From: Amycolatopsis sp. CA-128772
GTDB lineage: Bacteria > Actinomycetota > Actinomycetes > Mycobacteriales > Pseudonocardiaceae
DNA length: 64,000 bases
Assembly: GCF_002904295.1 (NCBI RefSeq)
Contig: NZ_PPHG01000074.1
Span: 62,001-126,000, forward strand
Reading direction: 5' to 3'
The notes under the pieces are model-generated. The model searched no databases and was not told the origin of the DNA. It was given only the letters and a program-made list of their open reading frames with translations. Below, in pieces: positions 27,039-35,147 of this stretch (the stretch's first letter is position 1; every line of letters starts with the position of its first letter). The position numbers were made by a program, and so were the translations under genes.

Positions 27039-28105
27039 CGACCCTCCTGGCCGGCGGTTTCCTTGTGCGCGACGACGAGGGCGTGGCTGAAGCCCATGTC
27101 CTGGTGCAGGTCGACGCGCGCGAAGCCGGCGTCGAGCGCGGCGCGCTCCATGTCGGCGGGCGCGTAGGTCATGCCCTCGCCGGAGGCGAGCGTGAGGAAG
27201 TACGGCGAGACCAGCCCGGCCGCCATCGACCCGGTGCCCTCGTCGTTGCAGACCCAGTTGTAGACCAGGCACACGCCACCCTCGGGCAGCGCGTCGTAGC
27301 AGCGGCGCAGCAGCTCGGTGTTGCGCTCCAGGGACCAGATTTCGAAGATGTGGAACACGAAGATCGCGTCCGCGCCCTCGGGGTAGGCGTCGTGGAGGAT
27401 GTCGCCGGCGTGGAAGTGCACGCGCTTGCGGACGTCCGGGTCCTCGATGCGGCCGGCGGCCAGCTGCGTCACGCTTTCCTGGTCCATCACCGTGATCTCG
27501 AGCTCCGGGTAGCGCTTGGCCAGCTCCACGGAGTTGCTGCCGTCGCCGCCCGCGAGGTCGATGGCGTGGCGGATGCCGGAGAAGTCGTACTTCTCCAGAA
27601 TCTGCGCGAACGCCCGCCGCGACGCGTCGCCCATGTTGTCGTAGAACACCTTCTGCAGGTCCGGGGTCGCCGTGAGGCGCTCGTAGAGCGTGTCGCCGGG
27701 GCCTTCGAGCCGGCGCAGGCCGACGTTGGTGTTCTGCCGGATCGACTCGGCGAAGTCGACCATGGTGGCGTTGATGATCTTCGCCTGGATGTCGATGAGC
27801 GGGCCGAGGAAGCGCTCGCCCTCGCGCAGCAGCTTGCGCTCGACCATCTTGCTGTTGACGTACTTGTCGCCCTGCTTTTCCAGCAGCAGCAGGGAAGCGA
27901 GCCCCAGCAGCAGAATCCGGGCCGGCTGGCGTTCGACGCCGAGCGCGGCCGCCGTCTCGTCGACGTCCATGCCGCCCGCCGCGTCCAGCTTCTCGAAGAG
28001 CTCGAACTCGAGGGCGGTGCGCAGCACCTCGAACGCGGAGGTGCCGTGGACCAGGATCCGCAGATAGTCGGCCTCAGAGATGGTTACCTTGCGACTGTCC
28101 GCCAT
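27035..28105 (-). CDS. SAM-dependent O-methyltransferase (plant-OMT-like family)
   Basis: 356 residues. An N-terminal dimerisation/winged-helix domain covers about 1-100, then come the SAM motifs HAIDLAGGDGSNSVELAKRYPELEITVMDQ, HAGDILHDAYPEGADAIFVFHI and LPEGGVCLVYNW. This two-domain layout is that of small-molecule O-methyltransferases such as those in aromatic polyketide clusters. CGGAGG lies before ATG 28105. It is first in a tightly overlapping three-gene operon with the aryl PKS and aryl ligase, so the likely substrate is the phenol of the PKS product, as NcsB1 methylates the naphthoate in neocarzinostatin biosynthesis. The exact hydroxyl is inference. Confidence 0.9.
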   Translation of the reverse strand: MADSRKVTISEADYLRILVHGTSAFEVLRTALEFELFEKLDAAGGMDVDETAAALGVERQPARILLLGLASLLLLEKQGDKYVNSKMVERKLLREGERFLGPLIDIQAKIINATMVDFAESIRQNTNVGLRRLEGPGDTLYERLTATPDLQKVFYDNMGDASRRAFAQILEKYDFSGIRHAIDLAGGDGSNSVELAKRYPELEITVMDQESVTQLAAGRIEDPDVRKRVHFHAGDILHDAYPEGADAIFVFHIFEIWSLERNTELLRRCYDALPEGGVCLVYNWVCNDEGTGSMAAGLVSPYFLTLASGEGMTYAPADMERAALDAGFARVDLHQDMGFSHALVVAHKETAGQEGR

Positions 28106-28234
28106 GGTTCCTCCGTCGGTTAGCTACGTCGCTTTCGGATGCGACACACCTGGCGTCCATGGTCTTCCGCGGGGGCCTTGCCGCTCGACTCCGTTCATGC
28201 GATCCCGGCGGGGATCGTTATTTCTCGCAACGCC

Positions 28235-28348
28235 GAAGCCATGGGCGCGCTGTAACCCCGAAGCCATGGGCGCGCTGTAACTTTGAAGCCATGGGCGCCT
28301 GCAACTTCGAAGCCCATGGGCCCGAAGCCATGGGCGTGCTGCAACCCC
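28235..28348. repeat. Direct repeats, about 25 bp, five copies
   Basis: Copies start at 28235, 28260, 28285, 28309 (shortened) and 28324, each opening with GAAGCC(C)ATGGGC and mostly ending in GCTGTAAC or GCTGCAAC. They lie 130-245 bp upstream of the aryl-acid operon start. Their role is unknown; they could be a decaying intergenic repeat or protein-binding sites. Confidence 0.85.
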
Positions 28349-28365
28349 GAAGCCCGATTGTGACT

Positions 28366-28425
28366 ACGGCCGGCGGCACCTTGTCAAGGCGGGAAAGCGT
28401 GCCTTGACAAGGTGCCGCCGGCCGT
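28366..28425. terminator. Perfect 25-bp inverted repeat, candidate terminator
   Basis: Positions 28366-28390 are exactly complementary to 28401-28425 around a 10-nt loop. It lies about 240 bp past the exporter stop and 260 bp before the O-methyltransferase start. It probably blocks read-through into the aryl-acid operon. The lack of a T tract leaves room for another role. Confidence 0.65.
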
Positions 28426-28479
28426 GTTCTGGCTTCGGATCGGGGTTGCGGGGGGACTGGGTTCCCTTCGGGGCTGGGT

Positions 28480-28576
28480 GGGCTTGCGGCCGCCGGGGTG
28501 CTGTGGGCTTCGGCCGCCGGTGATGCTGTGGCTTCGGCCGCCGGGTGCTGTGGGCTTCGGCCGCCGGTGATGCTGT
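28480..28576. repeat. Direct repeats, 22-25 bp, four copies
   Basis: Copies at 28480, 28505, 28530 (22 bp) and 28552 share GGGCTTCGGCCGCCGG followed by TGATGCTGT or GTGCTGT. They lie between the exporter terminator and the large inverted repeat and are distinct in sequence from the repeats at 28235-28348. Confidence 0.85.
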
Positions 28577-28608
28577 GGGGTGTGCCGCTGGTGCCTTCGC
28601 GCGGCGAA

Positions 28609-28647
28609 ACGACGAGTGGCCCCGCTGGGGGCGGGGCCACTCGTCGT
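28609..28647 (-). terminator. 17-bp hairpin terminator of the exporter gene
   Basis: Positions 28609-28625 pair perfectly with 28631-28647 around TGGGG; on the minus strand the stem is followed by GTTT. It begins 16 bp after the stop of the leftward MFS exporter. Confidence 0.88.
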
Positions 28648-28662
28648 CTTGCTGTGCGGGGG

Positions 28663-30258
28663 TCAGACCGCGGTGGTCGGCACCTGGCCGTCCTCCTGGC
28701 CGGCCGGGGCCGGGGCTTCCTCCTCCGGCGGCGGGCCGCCGGGTGCGCCCAGGGGCGCGAGGGAGCGCAGCGTTGCGTAGGTCAGCACGGCCAGGGCCGC
28801 GAAGGCGACCGCGCAGACCGTGGCGGCCAGCGAGACCGAGGAGTTGAACGCCTCGCGAGCCGTCGTCAGCAGGCTGCTCGCGATGTCGCCCGGGAGCTTC
28901 GCCGCCCCGATGAACGCGCCGGCGATGCTTTCGCTCGCCGGGCCGGCGACGTCCGCCGGTACGTTCGCGGGCACGCTCACCTTGGACTGGTACACGGCCG
29001 TTGCGAGGCTGCCCAGGGCCGCGATGCCCAGGGCCAGCCCGAGCTCGCCACCGGTGGAGGCCAGGGAGGCCGCCGAGCCGGCGCGCTCCGGCGGGGCCGC
29101 CCGCATGACCAGCTGGCTGACCAGCGGGCCGACCGGGCTCACCCCGAGGAACACGAGGCTCAGCCCGAGGATCAGGGTGCCGATCCCGCCCACGCTGATC
29201 TGCGTCAGCACCACCATGCCGACGGCGGAAACGAGGGCACCGCCGATCAGCAGGAAGGCCGGGCGCACCTTGGCCGACAGGCCCGTGACCACCTGGATGC
29301 CCATGATCAGCGCGAAGGACGGCACCAGCATCCACAACCCGGCCGCCAGCGGCGACAGGTCGTCGACCAGCTGCATGTGCTGGGTCAGCAGGAAGGCCGC
29401 GCCACCCTGCACCGAGGCGACCAGGACGCTGAGGATCAGCGAGCCGCTCACCGCCGGGATGGCGAACAGCCGGATGTCCAGCAGCGGGTGGTCCAGGCTG
29501 CGCTGCCGCAGCACGAACACGATGCCGAAGACCACGCCGACGACCACCGCGATGATCTGCACGGCGCCGGCGCCGGAGCGGGCCAGCTCCTTGAGGCCGT
29601 AGATGAACGGCAGGATCGCGGCCAGGGACAGCGCGACGCTGAACAGGTCCACGCGGCCCGCGTGCGGGTTCTTCGACTCCGGCAGCAGGAACGGGCCGAC
29701 CGCCAGCAGCAGCACCATGACCGGCACGCCGATCAGGAAGACCGAGCCCCACCAGAAGGAGTTCAGCAGCGCGCCACCGATCACCGGGCCGAGGGCCACC
29801 CCGGCCATCATGGCCGTGGACCAGATCCCGATCGCCGCGCCCATCTGCTTGGGGTTCGGGAACATGTTCATGATCAACGCGAGTGTCGACGGCATGATCG
29901 TCGCACCCGCCACACCCATCAGGGCCCGGGCGACGATCAGCATCTCCGGGCTCGTCGAGTACGCCGCGACGATCGACAGCAGGCCGAAGGCCGCTGCCCC
30001 GATCAGGAGCAGCCGGCGCCGGCCGATCCGGTCACCCAACGTGCCCATGGTGACGAGGAAGCCGGCGATGAGGAAGCCGTAGATGTCGGTGATCCACAGC
30101 TGTTCCAGGCTGCTCGCACCCAGGCTTTCGCTCAGGTGGGGTACCGCGAGGAACAACACGCCGTTGTCGAGCATCGTCAGCATGGTGGGCAGGGCGAGTA
30201 TCGCCAGCCCGATCCATTCCCGCCGCCCTGCCAGAGGCGGACCTTGTGCGCCAGTCAC
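28663..30258 (-). CDS. MFS drug exporter, DHA2 (14-TM) family
   Basis: 531 residues, strongly hydrophobic, with about 14 predicted membrane helices. Motif A is visible as GDRIGRRRLLLIG near 75, and ARALMGVAGATIMPSTLALI near 110 is typical of QacA/SmvA-like proton-driven multidrug exporters. The C-terminus is a Pro/Glu-rich cytoplasmic tail. GTG at 30258 follows GAGAGGACAG; the longer frame lacks a site. It lies between the aryl-acid operon and a divergent glycosyltransferase, so it is the most likely product export and self-resistance gene of the cluster. Confidence 0.9.
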   Translation of the reverse strand: MTGAQGPPLAGRREWIGLAILALPTMLTMLDNGVLFLAVPHLSESLGASSLEQLWITDIYGFLIAGFLVTMGTLGDRIGRRRLLLIGAAAFGLLSIVAAYSTSPEMLIVARALMGVAGATIMPSTLALIMNMFPNPKQMGAAIGIWSTAMMAGVALGPVIGGALLNSFWWGSVFLIGVPVMVLLLAVGPFLLPESKNPHAGRVDLFSVALSLAAILPFIYGLKELARSGAGAVQIIAVVVGVVFGIVFVLRQRSLDHPLLDIRLFAIPAVSGSLILSVLVASVQGGAAFLLTQHMQLVDDLSPLAAGLWMLVPSFALIMGIQVVTGLSAKVRPAFLLIGGALVSAVGMVVLTQISVGGIGTLILGLSLVFLGVSPVGPLVSQLVMRAAPPERAGSAASLASTGGELGLALGIAALGSLATAVYQSKVSVPANVPADVAGPASESIAGAFIGAAKLPGDIASSLLTTAREAFNSSVSLAATVCAVAFAALAVLTYATLRSLAPLGAPGGPPPEEEAPAPAGQEDGQVPTTAV

Positions 30259-30549
30259 TTTTCTGTCCTCTCGTCTTGCTCTGCCGATTGTCCGCGTCGG
30301 ATGCCGCACGTGCGACGGAGCGCGAACCATCTTCGCGGAAACACCCCGTTCGCGGCACCTTCAGGAATGCGCAGTGCGTCCGGACGAGGAGCGCGGGCCC
30401 GGTTGCGCGTCACCGACCATCGCGCCGTGCCGGGCCCCTCGCATCTCCGCCGTTGCGCCGACTCCGCAGCCGCGGAGACGAGCTCGCAAGTTGCCTGGAT
30501 CTAACGTCCGCAGCAGGGTGAATCGGTTCTGGAAACGGGGGAGAAACGC
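30259..30549. promoter_or_regulatory. Divergent promoter region, exporter and glycosyltransferase
   Basis: 291 bp between divergent genes. It must contain both promoters. No convincing palindrome or consensus promoter could be picked by eye. Confidence 0.5.
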
Positions 30550-31698
30550 ATGCGGGTGCTGTTCACGTCCGCGGCACTGTGTGGCCATTTCTACCCGCTC
30601 GTGCCGCTCGCGTGGGCTTTTCGCGGACTCGGCCACGAGGTGCTGGTGGCGGTGGCCGACGATTTCGTCCCCGAGGTGCTGCGGGCCGGCCTCCCGTCCG
30701 TTTCGTGTGGACCGGCGGCGGACTTCACCGGGTTCGCCGCCGAGGGCGAACCCGGCCGGCTGGCCGAGCGGCGGTACGGCAACGGGCGGGTGTTCGGCCG
30801 CAACGCGGCGCAGAACCTGCCGGGCCTGTTGTCCATAGTGGAGTCCTGGCGGCCGGACCTGGTGCTCAGCGAGCGCGCGGAGGCGGCTGGCCCGGTGGCG
30901 GCGTCGGTCTTCGGCGTGCCCTCGGCCGAACTGCAGTGGGGAATCCCGCTGCTGCACGAGTACCGGGCCGCGGCCGGCGACGAGCTCGCACCGCACCTGG
31001 CGGGCCTGGGCCTGCCGTCGGTGCCGCCGCCGCTCACCGTGCTGAACCCGTGGCCCCCCAGCATGCGCCGGTCGCACGCGCTCACCCAGCGCCGGATGCG
31101 CAACGTGCCCTACGACGGCCAGGCCCGGGTCCCCGCCTGGGTGTGGCAGCCGCGCACCCGCCCGCGCATCGGCCTGACCCTGGGCACGGTGCTGCCCCGC
31201 CTCGGCCTCGACGGCGGGTCGGGCGTGGTCATCGCGATGCTGCGCGAGCTCGCCCGCCTCGAGGTGGACGTGGTGGTGGCGGTGGAGGACGAGGTGGCGG
31301 CGGGCTGGCCCCCGCTGCCGGAGGTGGCCACGCACGTCGGCCGCCTCCCGCTGTCCCACGTCCTGCGAGCGTGCGACGTCGCCATTCACCACGGCGGCCA
31401 GGGCACATCGTTGACGGCGCTGGGCGCGGGCCGCCCACAGCTGGTCCTGCCGGCCTTCGACGACCAGCTGGACAACGCGGCGGCGGTGGTGGCGGCGGGC
31501 GCGGGCCTGCAGCTGCCTCCGGGCGAGGCGGACCCGGCGACGGTGGCGGAGCATTGCGCGGAGCTGCTGGGACGGCCGGAGTACCGCCGGGCGGCGGCGG
31601 GCATCGCGGCGGAGATCGAGCGGCAGCCGTCGCTGGCGGAGGTGGCGGAGGATTTGACGGCGCTGGCGGAGCAGGGTCGCCGCCCGAACGCCGCCTGA
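30550..31698 (+). CDS. Glycosyltransferase, GT-B fold (GT1/GT28-like)
   Basis: 382 residues. MRVLFTSAALCGHFYPLVPLAWAF starts the acceptor domain. The donor domain has HHGGQGTSLTALGAGRPQLVLPAFDDQLDNA, the complete nucleotide-sugar motif of antibiotic glycosyltransferases with the D-Q pair, unlike the first glycosyltransferase in this window. GGGGAG precedes the ATG. It should attach a sugar to the aglycone in the cytoplasm. Two glycosyltransferases with only one sugar pathway visible mean that a second sugar comes from general metabolism or from genes outside, or that one enzyme has another role. Confidence 0.88.
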   Translation: MRVLFTSAALCGHFYPLVPLAWAFRGLGHEVLVAVADDFVPEVLRAGLPSVSCGPAADFTGFAAEGEPGRLAERRYGNGRVFGRNAAQNLPGLLSIVESWRPDLVLSERAEAAGPVAASVFGVPSAELQWGIPLLHEYRAAAGDELAPHLAGLGLPSVPPPLTVLNPWPPSMRRSHALTQRRMRNVPYDGQARVPAWVWQPRTRPRIGLTLGTVLPRLGLDGGSGVVIAMLRELARLEVDVVVAVEDEVAAGWPPLPEVATHVGRLPLSHVLRACDVAIHHGGQGTSLTALGAGRPQLVLPAFDDQLDNAAAVVAAGAGLQLPPGEADPATVAEHCAELLGRPEYRRAAAGIAAEIERQPSLAEVAEDLTALAEQGRRPNAA

Positions 31699-31807
31699 GC
31701 CGGAGCCGCTGCCGAGCCCTCCGAGGAGCACCGAGGCGGCCGTCGTGCTGTTCGCACGAGCAAATAGCTCCGTGTCGTTTCGGCGGGTCCGGGGTTAGCT
31801 TCGGGCG

Positions 31808-32386
31808 ATGGCGAACGAACTGACCATTCCGCTCCTGCCCTGTCCGTCGATCGACGAGATCGCGCCGTTCTACGAGATGCTCGGCTTCGGGATCACCTAC
31901 CGGCAGACGCGGCCGAACCCGCACGTCGCGGTGCGCCGGGACGACATCAACCTGCACTTCTTCGGGATGGACGGCTACGACCCGGCGCAGTCGTACAGCA
32001 CGTGCCTGGTCATCGTGGCGGACACCGGCGAGCTGTTCGAGGCCTTCGCGGCGGGGATGCGTTCCGTGCACGGGAAACTGCTCGTCTCCGGCATCCCGCG
32101 GATGACCCGCCCGCGGCTGCGCAACGACCGGTACACCGGGTTCACCGTCGTCGATCCGGGCGGCAACTGGATCCGGATCCACCAGGCCACCAGGGAACCC
32201 GAGGCGCGGACCAAGCTCGCGAAAGCCATGGAGAACGCCGCGAGGCAGGCGGATGCGCGCGGCGACGAACGCCAGGGGCTGAAGATCCTGGAAGGCGCGT
32301 TGAAGCGGGCGACCGGCGACGAACCCGAGTTCCCGGCGGTGCAGCAGTACCGCGACGAGCTCGTCGAGCGGCTCAACGGGCTCTGA
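31808..32386 (+). CDS. VOC-superfamily protein (glyoxalase/bleomycin-resistance fold)
   Basis: 192 residues. The first 120 form one VOC unit (IPLLPCPSIDEIAPFYEMLGFGITYRQT, INLHFFG, TGFTVVDPGGNWIRIHQ). The rest is a charged helical tail of about 65 residues (ENAARQADARGDERQGLKILEGALKRA), not part of the standard fold. VOC proteins bind metal or hydrophobic ligands and include drug-sequestering resistance proteins. No strong ribosome site is visible before the ATG. A binding or resistance role in the cluster is possible but unproved. Confidence 0.8.
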   Translation: MANELTIPLLPCPSIDEIAPFYEMLGFGITYRQTRPNPHVAVRRDDINLHFFGMDGYDPAQSYSTCLVIVADTGELFEAFAAGMRSVHGKLLVSGIPRMTRPRLRNDRYTGFTVVDPGGNWIRIHQATREPEARTKLAKAMENAARQADARGDERQGLKILEGALKRATGDEPEFPAVQQYRDELVERLNGL

Positions 32387-32534
32387 AACGGCCGGAAAAA
32401 AGCACGCTGGGAGTTGCGCCCATCCCTATTCCTCCCGAACCTCCGAAGGTGCCCGATCGAACCGGGGCCGCCGGCCGGGGACGGTATGCTCGCCCCGATC
32501 GTTTCGATTACTGCAGGCGAAAGGGAGCGGGATA

Positions 32535-33098
32535 TTGGGAAAGGTCATCGTCGACATCACGGTGTCGTTGGACGGGTTCATCGCCACGCCGGACGATGAC
32601 GTGGAACGCCTGCACCGGTGGGCTTTCACGAGCATCGGGGCGGACGACGAATACACCGCCGAAGCGCGGGAACTGTTCGAGAAGAACGAGTTCGGGGCGA
32701 TTTTCGCCGGGCGGCGGACGTACGAGGTGTCCGGGGCGTGGAGCGGGAACCCGCCCGTTCCGGTGCCGTACGTGATTCTGTCGCACGACGTCCCGGAAAA
32801 GGTGAAGTCCGGTGAGTGGTCGCGGTTCGTCTTCGTTTCCGGGGACATCGAAACCGCGATGGCCAAGGCGACCGAGGTCGCCGGCGGCCGCTCGGTGGGG
32901 GTGATGGGCGGCGCCGACGTCATCCAGCAGTGCCTCAAGGCCGGCCTGGTCGACGAGCTCTGGCTGCACGTCGTGCCGGTGCTGCTCGGCTCGGGCATCC
33001 GGCTGTTCGACCACCTCGGCGGCCAGCAGGAGCTCGAACTCCTGCACACGAAGGAGGGACCGGAAACCTTCCGGATGCTCTACCGCGTCGTCAAGTAG
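32535..33098 (+). CDS. RibD C-terminal/dihydrofolate-reductase-like protein
   Basis: 187 residues. DITVSLDGFIATPDDDVERLHRW at the start, GAIFAGRRTYEVSGAW, and GVMGGADVIQQCLKAGLVDELWLHVVPVLLGSGIRLF near the end define the RibD_C/DHFR-like fold widespread in actinobacteria. Such proteins probably use NADPH, but most have no known substrate. Translation starts at TTG 32535 after AAAGGGAG. It converges on hpgT. It might serve as a reductase for a pathway intermediate or belong to the housekeeping background. Confidence 0.85.
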   Translation: MGKVIVDITVSLDGFIATPDDDVERLHRWAFTSIGADDEYTAEARELFEKNEFGAIFAGRRTYEVSGAWSGNPPVPVPYVILSHDVPEKVKSGEWSRFVFVSGDIETAMAKATEVAGGRSVGVMGGADVIQQCLKAGLVDELWLHVVPVLLGSGIRLFDHLGGQQELELLHTKEGPETFRMLYRVVK

Positions 33099-33102
33099 GG
33101 GA

Positions 33103-33129
33103 CGGGTGCGTGGGTCGGCCGCGCACCCG
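33103..33129. terminator. Weak hairpin between convergent genes
   Basis: An 8-bp stem (33103-33110 with 33122-33129) and 11-nt loop in the 34-bp gap between the rightward RibD-like gene and the leftward hpgT. It is the only candidate terminator there and is weak. Confidence 0.4.
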
Positions 33130-33132
33130 CCC

Positions 33133-34413
33133 TCAGGCGTGTTCGGCGACCAGCCGGGACAGCCGCCGCACGCCCTCCGCGATCTCGGCCGCCTCCAGGT
33201 AGCTGCACGACAGCCGGAGCGCGTGGTGGCCGCCGTCGGCGTAGAAGAAGCTCATCGGCGTCCACAGCACGCCGAACTGCTCCGCCGAGAGCTCGAGGAG
33301 TTTCTCGTCGGCGCGGAACGGCACGTCGACGACGGCGAAGAAGCCGCCGCTCGGCACGTTCCAGCGCACCCCGCGGCCGGCGCCCGGGAAGTGCTCCTCC
33401 AGCGCGGCGAGCAGGGTCCGCAGGTTCGTCCGGTAGAACGCGATCTTGTCCCGGTTGGCCGCGCGCAGGCTGCCGCCCGACTCGACGAGCACCCCGCCGA
33501 TGACCGCCTGCGCGATCGGCGAGGTGTTGACGGTCAGCATGCTCTTCACGGCCGACATCTCCTCGGCCAGCAGGGTGCGCCGGCCCTGCTCGTCGACCAC
33601 GGCCTGGTCGGCGACGAGGAAACCCACGCGCGCGCCGGGGAACACCGACTTGGCGAACGAGCCGAGGTAGAGCACGCGCCCGTCGGTGTCGAGCGACTTC
33701 AGCGTCGGGCGCGGCTCGTCGTCCAGCCCGAACAGCCCGTACGGGTCGTCTTCGAGCAGCAGCAGGTCCTGCTCGGCGGCCGTGTCGAGCAGCAGGCGGC
33801 GGGTCGGCACGGGCAGCGAAACCCCGGACGGGTTGGAGAAGTTCGGCACCAGGTAGAGCGCCCGCGGCCGCTTGCCGGACGCGCGGACGCGCTGGGCGAC
33901 GTCGGCGACGGTCCGCGGGTCGAGGCCGCCGGGGCCCTCGGGCACCGGCACCACCTCGACCCCGAGGATCCGCGCCGCGCCGGTCAGCCCGACGTAGCAG
34001 GGATCGGCCACGAGCACGACGTCGTCCGGGCCCGCGCACAGCGAACGCAGCACGACGACCATGGCCTCCTGGCAGCCCGAGGTGACCATCACCGCCGCCG
34101 GCGGCACCACGATGCCCTCGTCGACCTCCAGCATCCGGGCGATCAGCGCGCCGAGCTGGCCGTTGGTGCGCCCGTACTGCAGCAGCAGCCGGCGCACGGC
34201 CGCTTCGTCGAGCCCGCCGGCCCGCAGGTGGTCCACATAGGACTGCTGGTACCGGGCGATGTCGGTCACCGAGTAGAAGCCGTCGTACGGCCGGCCGGCG
34301 GCGAGCGAGATCGCGTCCGGGTACCGGCCGGCGACCTCGTTGAGGAAGTTCATCGACGTCGCCACCGGGTCGGAGACCGAGACGTGCAGGTCGGCGCGGG
34401 ACAGGTCAGTCAT
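33133..34413 (-). CDS. hpgT: 4-hydroxyphenylglycine aminotransferase (HpgT-like)
   Basis: 426 residues, fold type I PLP aminotransferase. The N-terminus ADLHVSVSDPVATSMNFLNEVAGRYPDAIS resembles HpgT of glycopeptide and CDA clusters. NFSNPSG holds the substrate- and cofactor-binding Asn and LGSFAKSVFPGARVGF the Schiff-base Lys255. HpgT converts 4-hydroxybenzoylformate to L-4-hydroxyphenylglycine with tyrosine as amino donor, regenerating hydroxyphenylpyruvate for HmaS. GGGGAA precedes the ATG. It overlaps the racemase by 8 bp and is last in the operon oxidase-racemase-hpgT. hmaS in the same cluster makes this assignment strong, though the identity rests on recalled motifs. Confidence 0.82.
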   Translation of the reverse strand: MTDLSRADLHVSVSDPVATSMNFLNEVAGRYPDAISLAAGRPYDGFYSVTDIARYQQSYVDHLRAGGLDEAAVRRLLLQYGRTNGQLGALIARMLEVDEGIVVPPAAVMVTSGCQEAMVVVLRSLCAGPDDVVLVADPCYVGLTGAARILGVEVVPVPEGPGGLDPRTVADVAQRVRASGKRPRALYLVPNFSNPSGVSLPVPTRRLLLDTAAEQDLLLLEDDPYGLFGLDDEPRPTLKSLDTDGRVLYLGSFAKSVFPGARVGFLVADQAVVDEQGRRTLLAEEMSAVKSMLTVNTSPIAQAVIGGVLVESGGSLRAANRDKIAFYRTNLRTLLAALEEHFPGAGRGVRWNVPSGGFFAVVDVPFRADEKLLELSAEQFGVLWTPMSFFYADGGHHALRLSCSYLEAAEIAEGVRRLSRLVAEHA

Positions 34414-35071
34414 GGTTCCCCAATCCGGCGGCCCGCCGGGTCAGCTCGACGAGCCGGGTGCCGACGTCGACGACCGGCAGGTCGCAGGCGGCGGTCACGA
34501 ACGGCAGGATGGACGTGAAGTGCGTGCAGGCCAGGACGACCGCCTCCAGGCCGAGGCGTTCGGCCAGGCGCAGGGTGTCCGGCAGGTGCGAGGCCGCGAA
34601 CGCCGCTTCCGGGTCGCCGGCCTCGATGCCGCGGACGAGCGCGGGGTCGGAGATCCCCAGCACCCGGTGGTCCGGGTTGGCCAGCCGGACCGTCCGCTCG
34701 ACGCCGAGGGCGGCGTTCGCGTTCCCGGTGACCGCCAGCGAAGAGCCCAGGACCGGCAGGTGTTCCCGGTAGACGGTGACCGGCGAGACGACGGGGATCG
34801 CGGTGTCGTCGTGGTCCACCACCGAGGCCAGCGAGTTGCAGAACAGCATCGCCAGTGGCGTCCCCTGCGCCCGCAGCCCGGCGAGCCGGTCGTGGAACGC
34901 GGCCGACAACGCGCCGGGGTCCTTGTACTGCAACGCGTCCTGCTCGTCGGGCGACGCCGCCATGGCGTACGCGGCCGCGGGAACCCCTTGCGCCTGCAGC
35001 AACGCGGCCCCGAGGCCGGAGTCGTACGGGGTGCCGGCGAGCACCGCCACCGGGCCGCCGTCGAACGCCAT
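34406..35071 (-). CDS. Asp/Glu (hydantoin)-type racemase, PLP-independent
   Basis: 221 residues with both catalytic cysteines of the family: Cys78 in MLFCNSLAS and Cys182 in VLACTHFTS, plus the two pseudo-symmetric halves. Members racemise Asp, Glu, hydantoins or related acids with a two-cysteine mechanism. GGAGGC precedes ATG 35071. Its position inside the hydroxyphenylglycine supply operon, overlapping hpgT, suggests it epimerises the aryl-glycine (for example L- to D-hydroxyphenylglycine) or a precursor. No such racemase belongs to the standard hmaS-hmo-hpgT cassette, so its role is open. Confidence 0.85.
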   Translation of the reverse strand: MAFDGGPVAVLAGTPYDSGLGAALLQAQGVPAAAYAMAASPDEQDALQYKDPGALSAAFHDRLAGLRAQGTPLAMLFCNSLASVVDHDDTAIPVVSPVTVYREHLPVLGSSLAVTGNANAALGVERTVRLANPDHRVLGISDPALVRGIEAGDPEAAFAASHLPDTLRLAERLGLEAVVLACTHFTSILPFVTAACDLPVVDVGTRLVELTRRAAGLGNHD

Positions 35072-35147
35072 CGCCGCCTCCGTCCGAAGATCCGCTCCCT
35101 GGATGCTCCCAAGGGGAGCCGGCCGCCGCCGTCTCCTCGGTTGCTCC

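Larger units (their letters stand above)
28106..28662. other. 557-bp intergenic region with two repeat families and large hairpins
   Basis: No gene. From left to right it holds the presumed promoter of the aryl-acid operon, about five degenerate 25-bp direct repeats (28235-28348), a perfect 25-bp inverted repeat (28366-28425), four 22-25-bp direct repeats of another sequence (28480-28576) and the terminator of the exporter gene (28609-28647). Confidence 0.75.

Noticed and set aside
28235-28348. 25-bp repeats as a CRISPR array
   Set aside because: The repeats are adjacent, imperfect and have no unique spacers; no cas genes are present.
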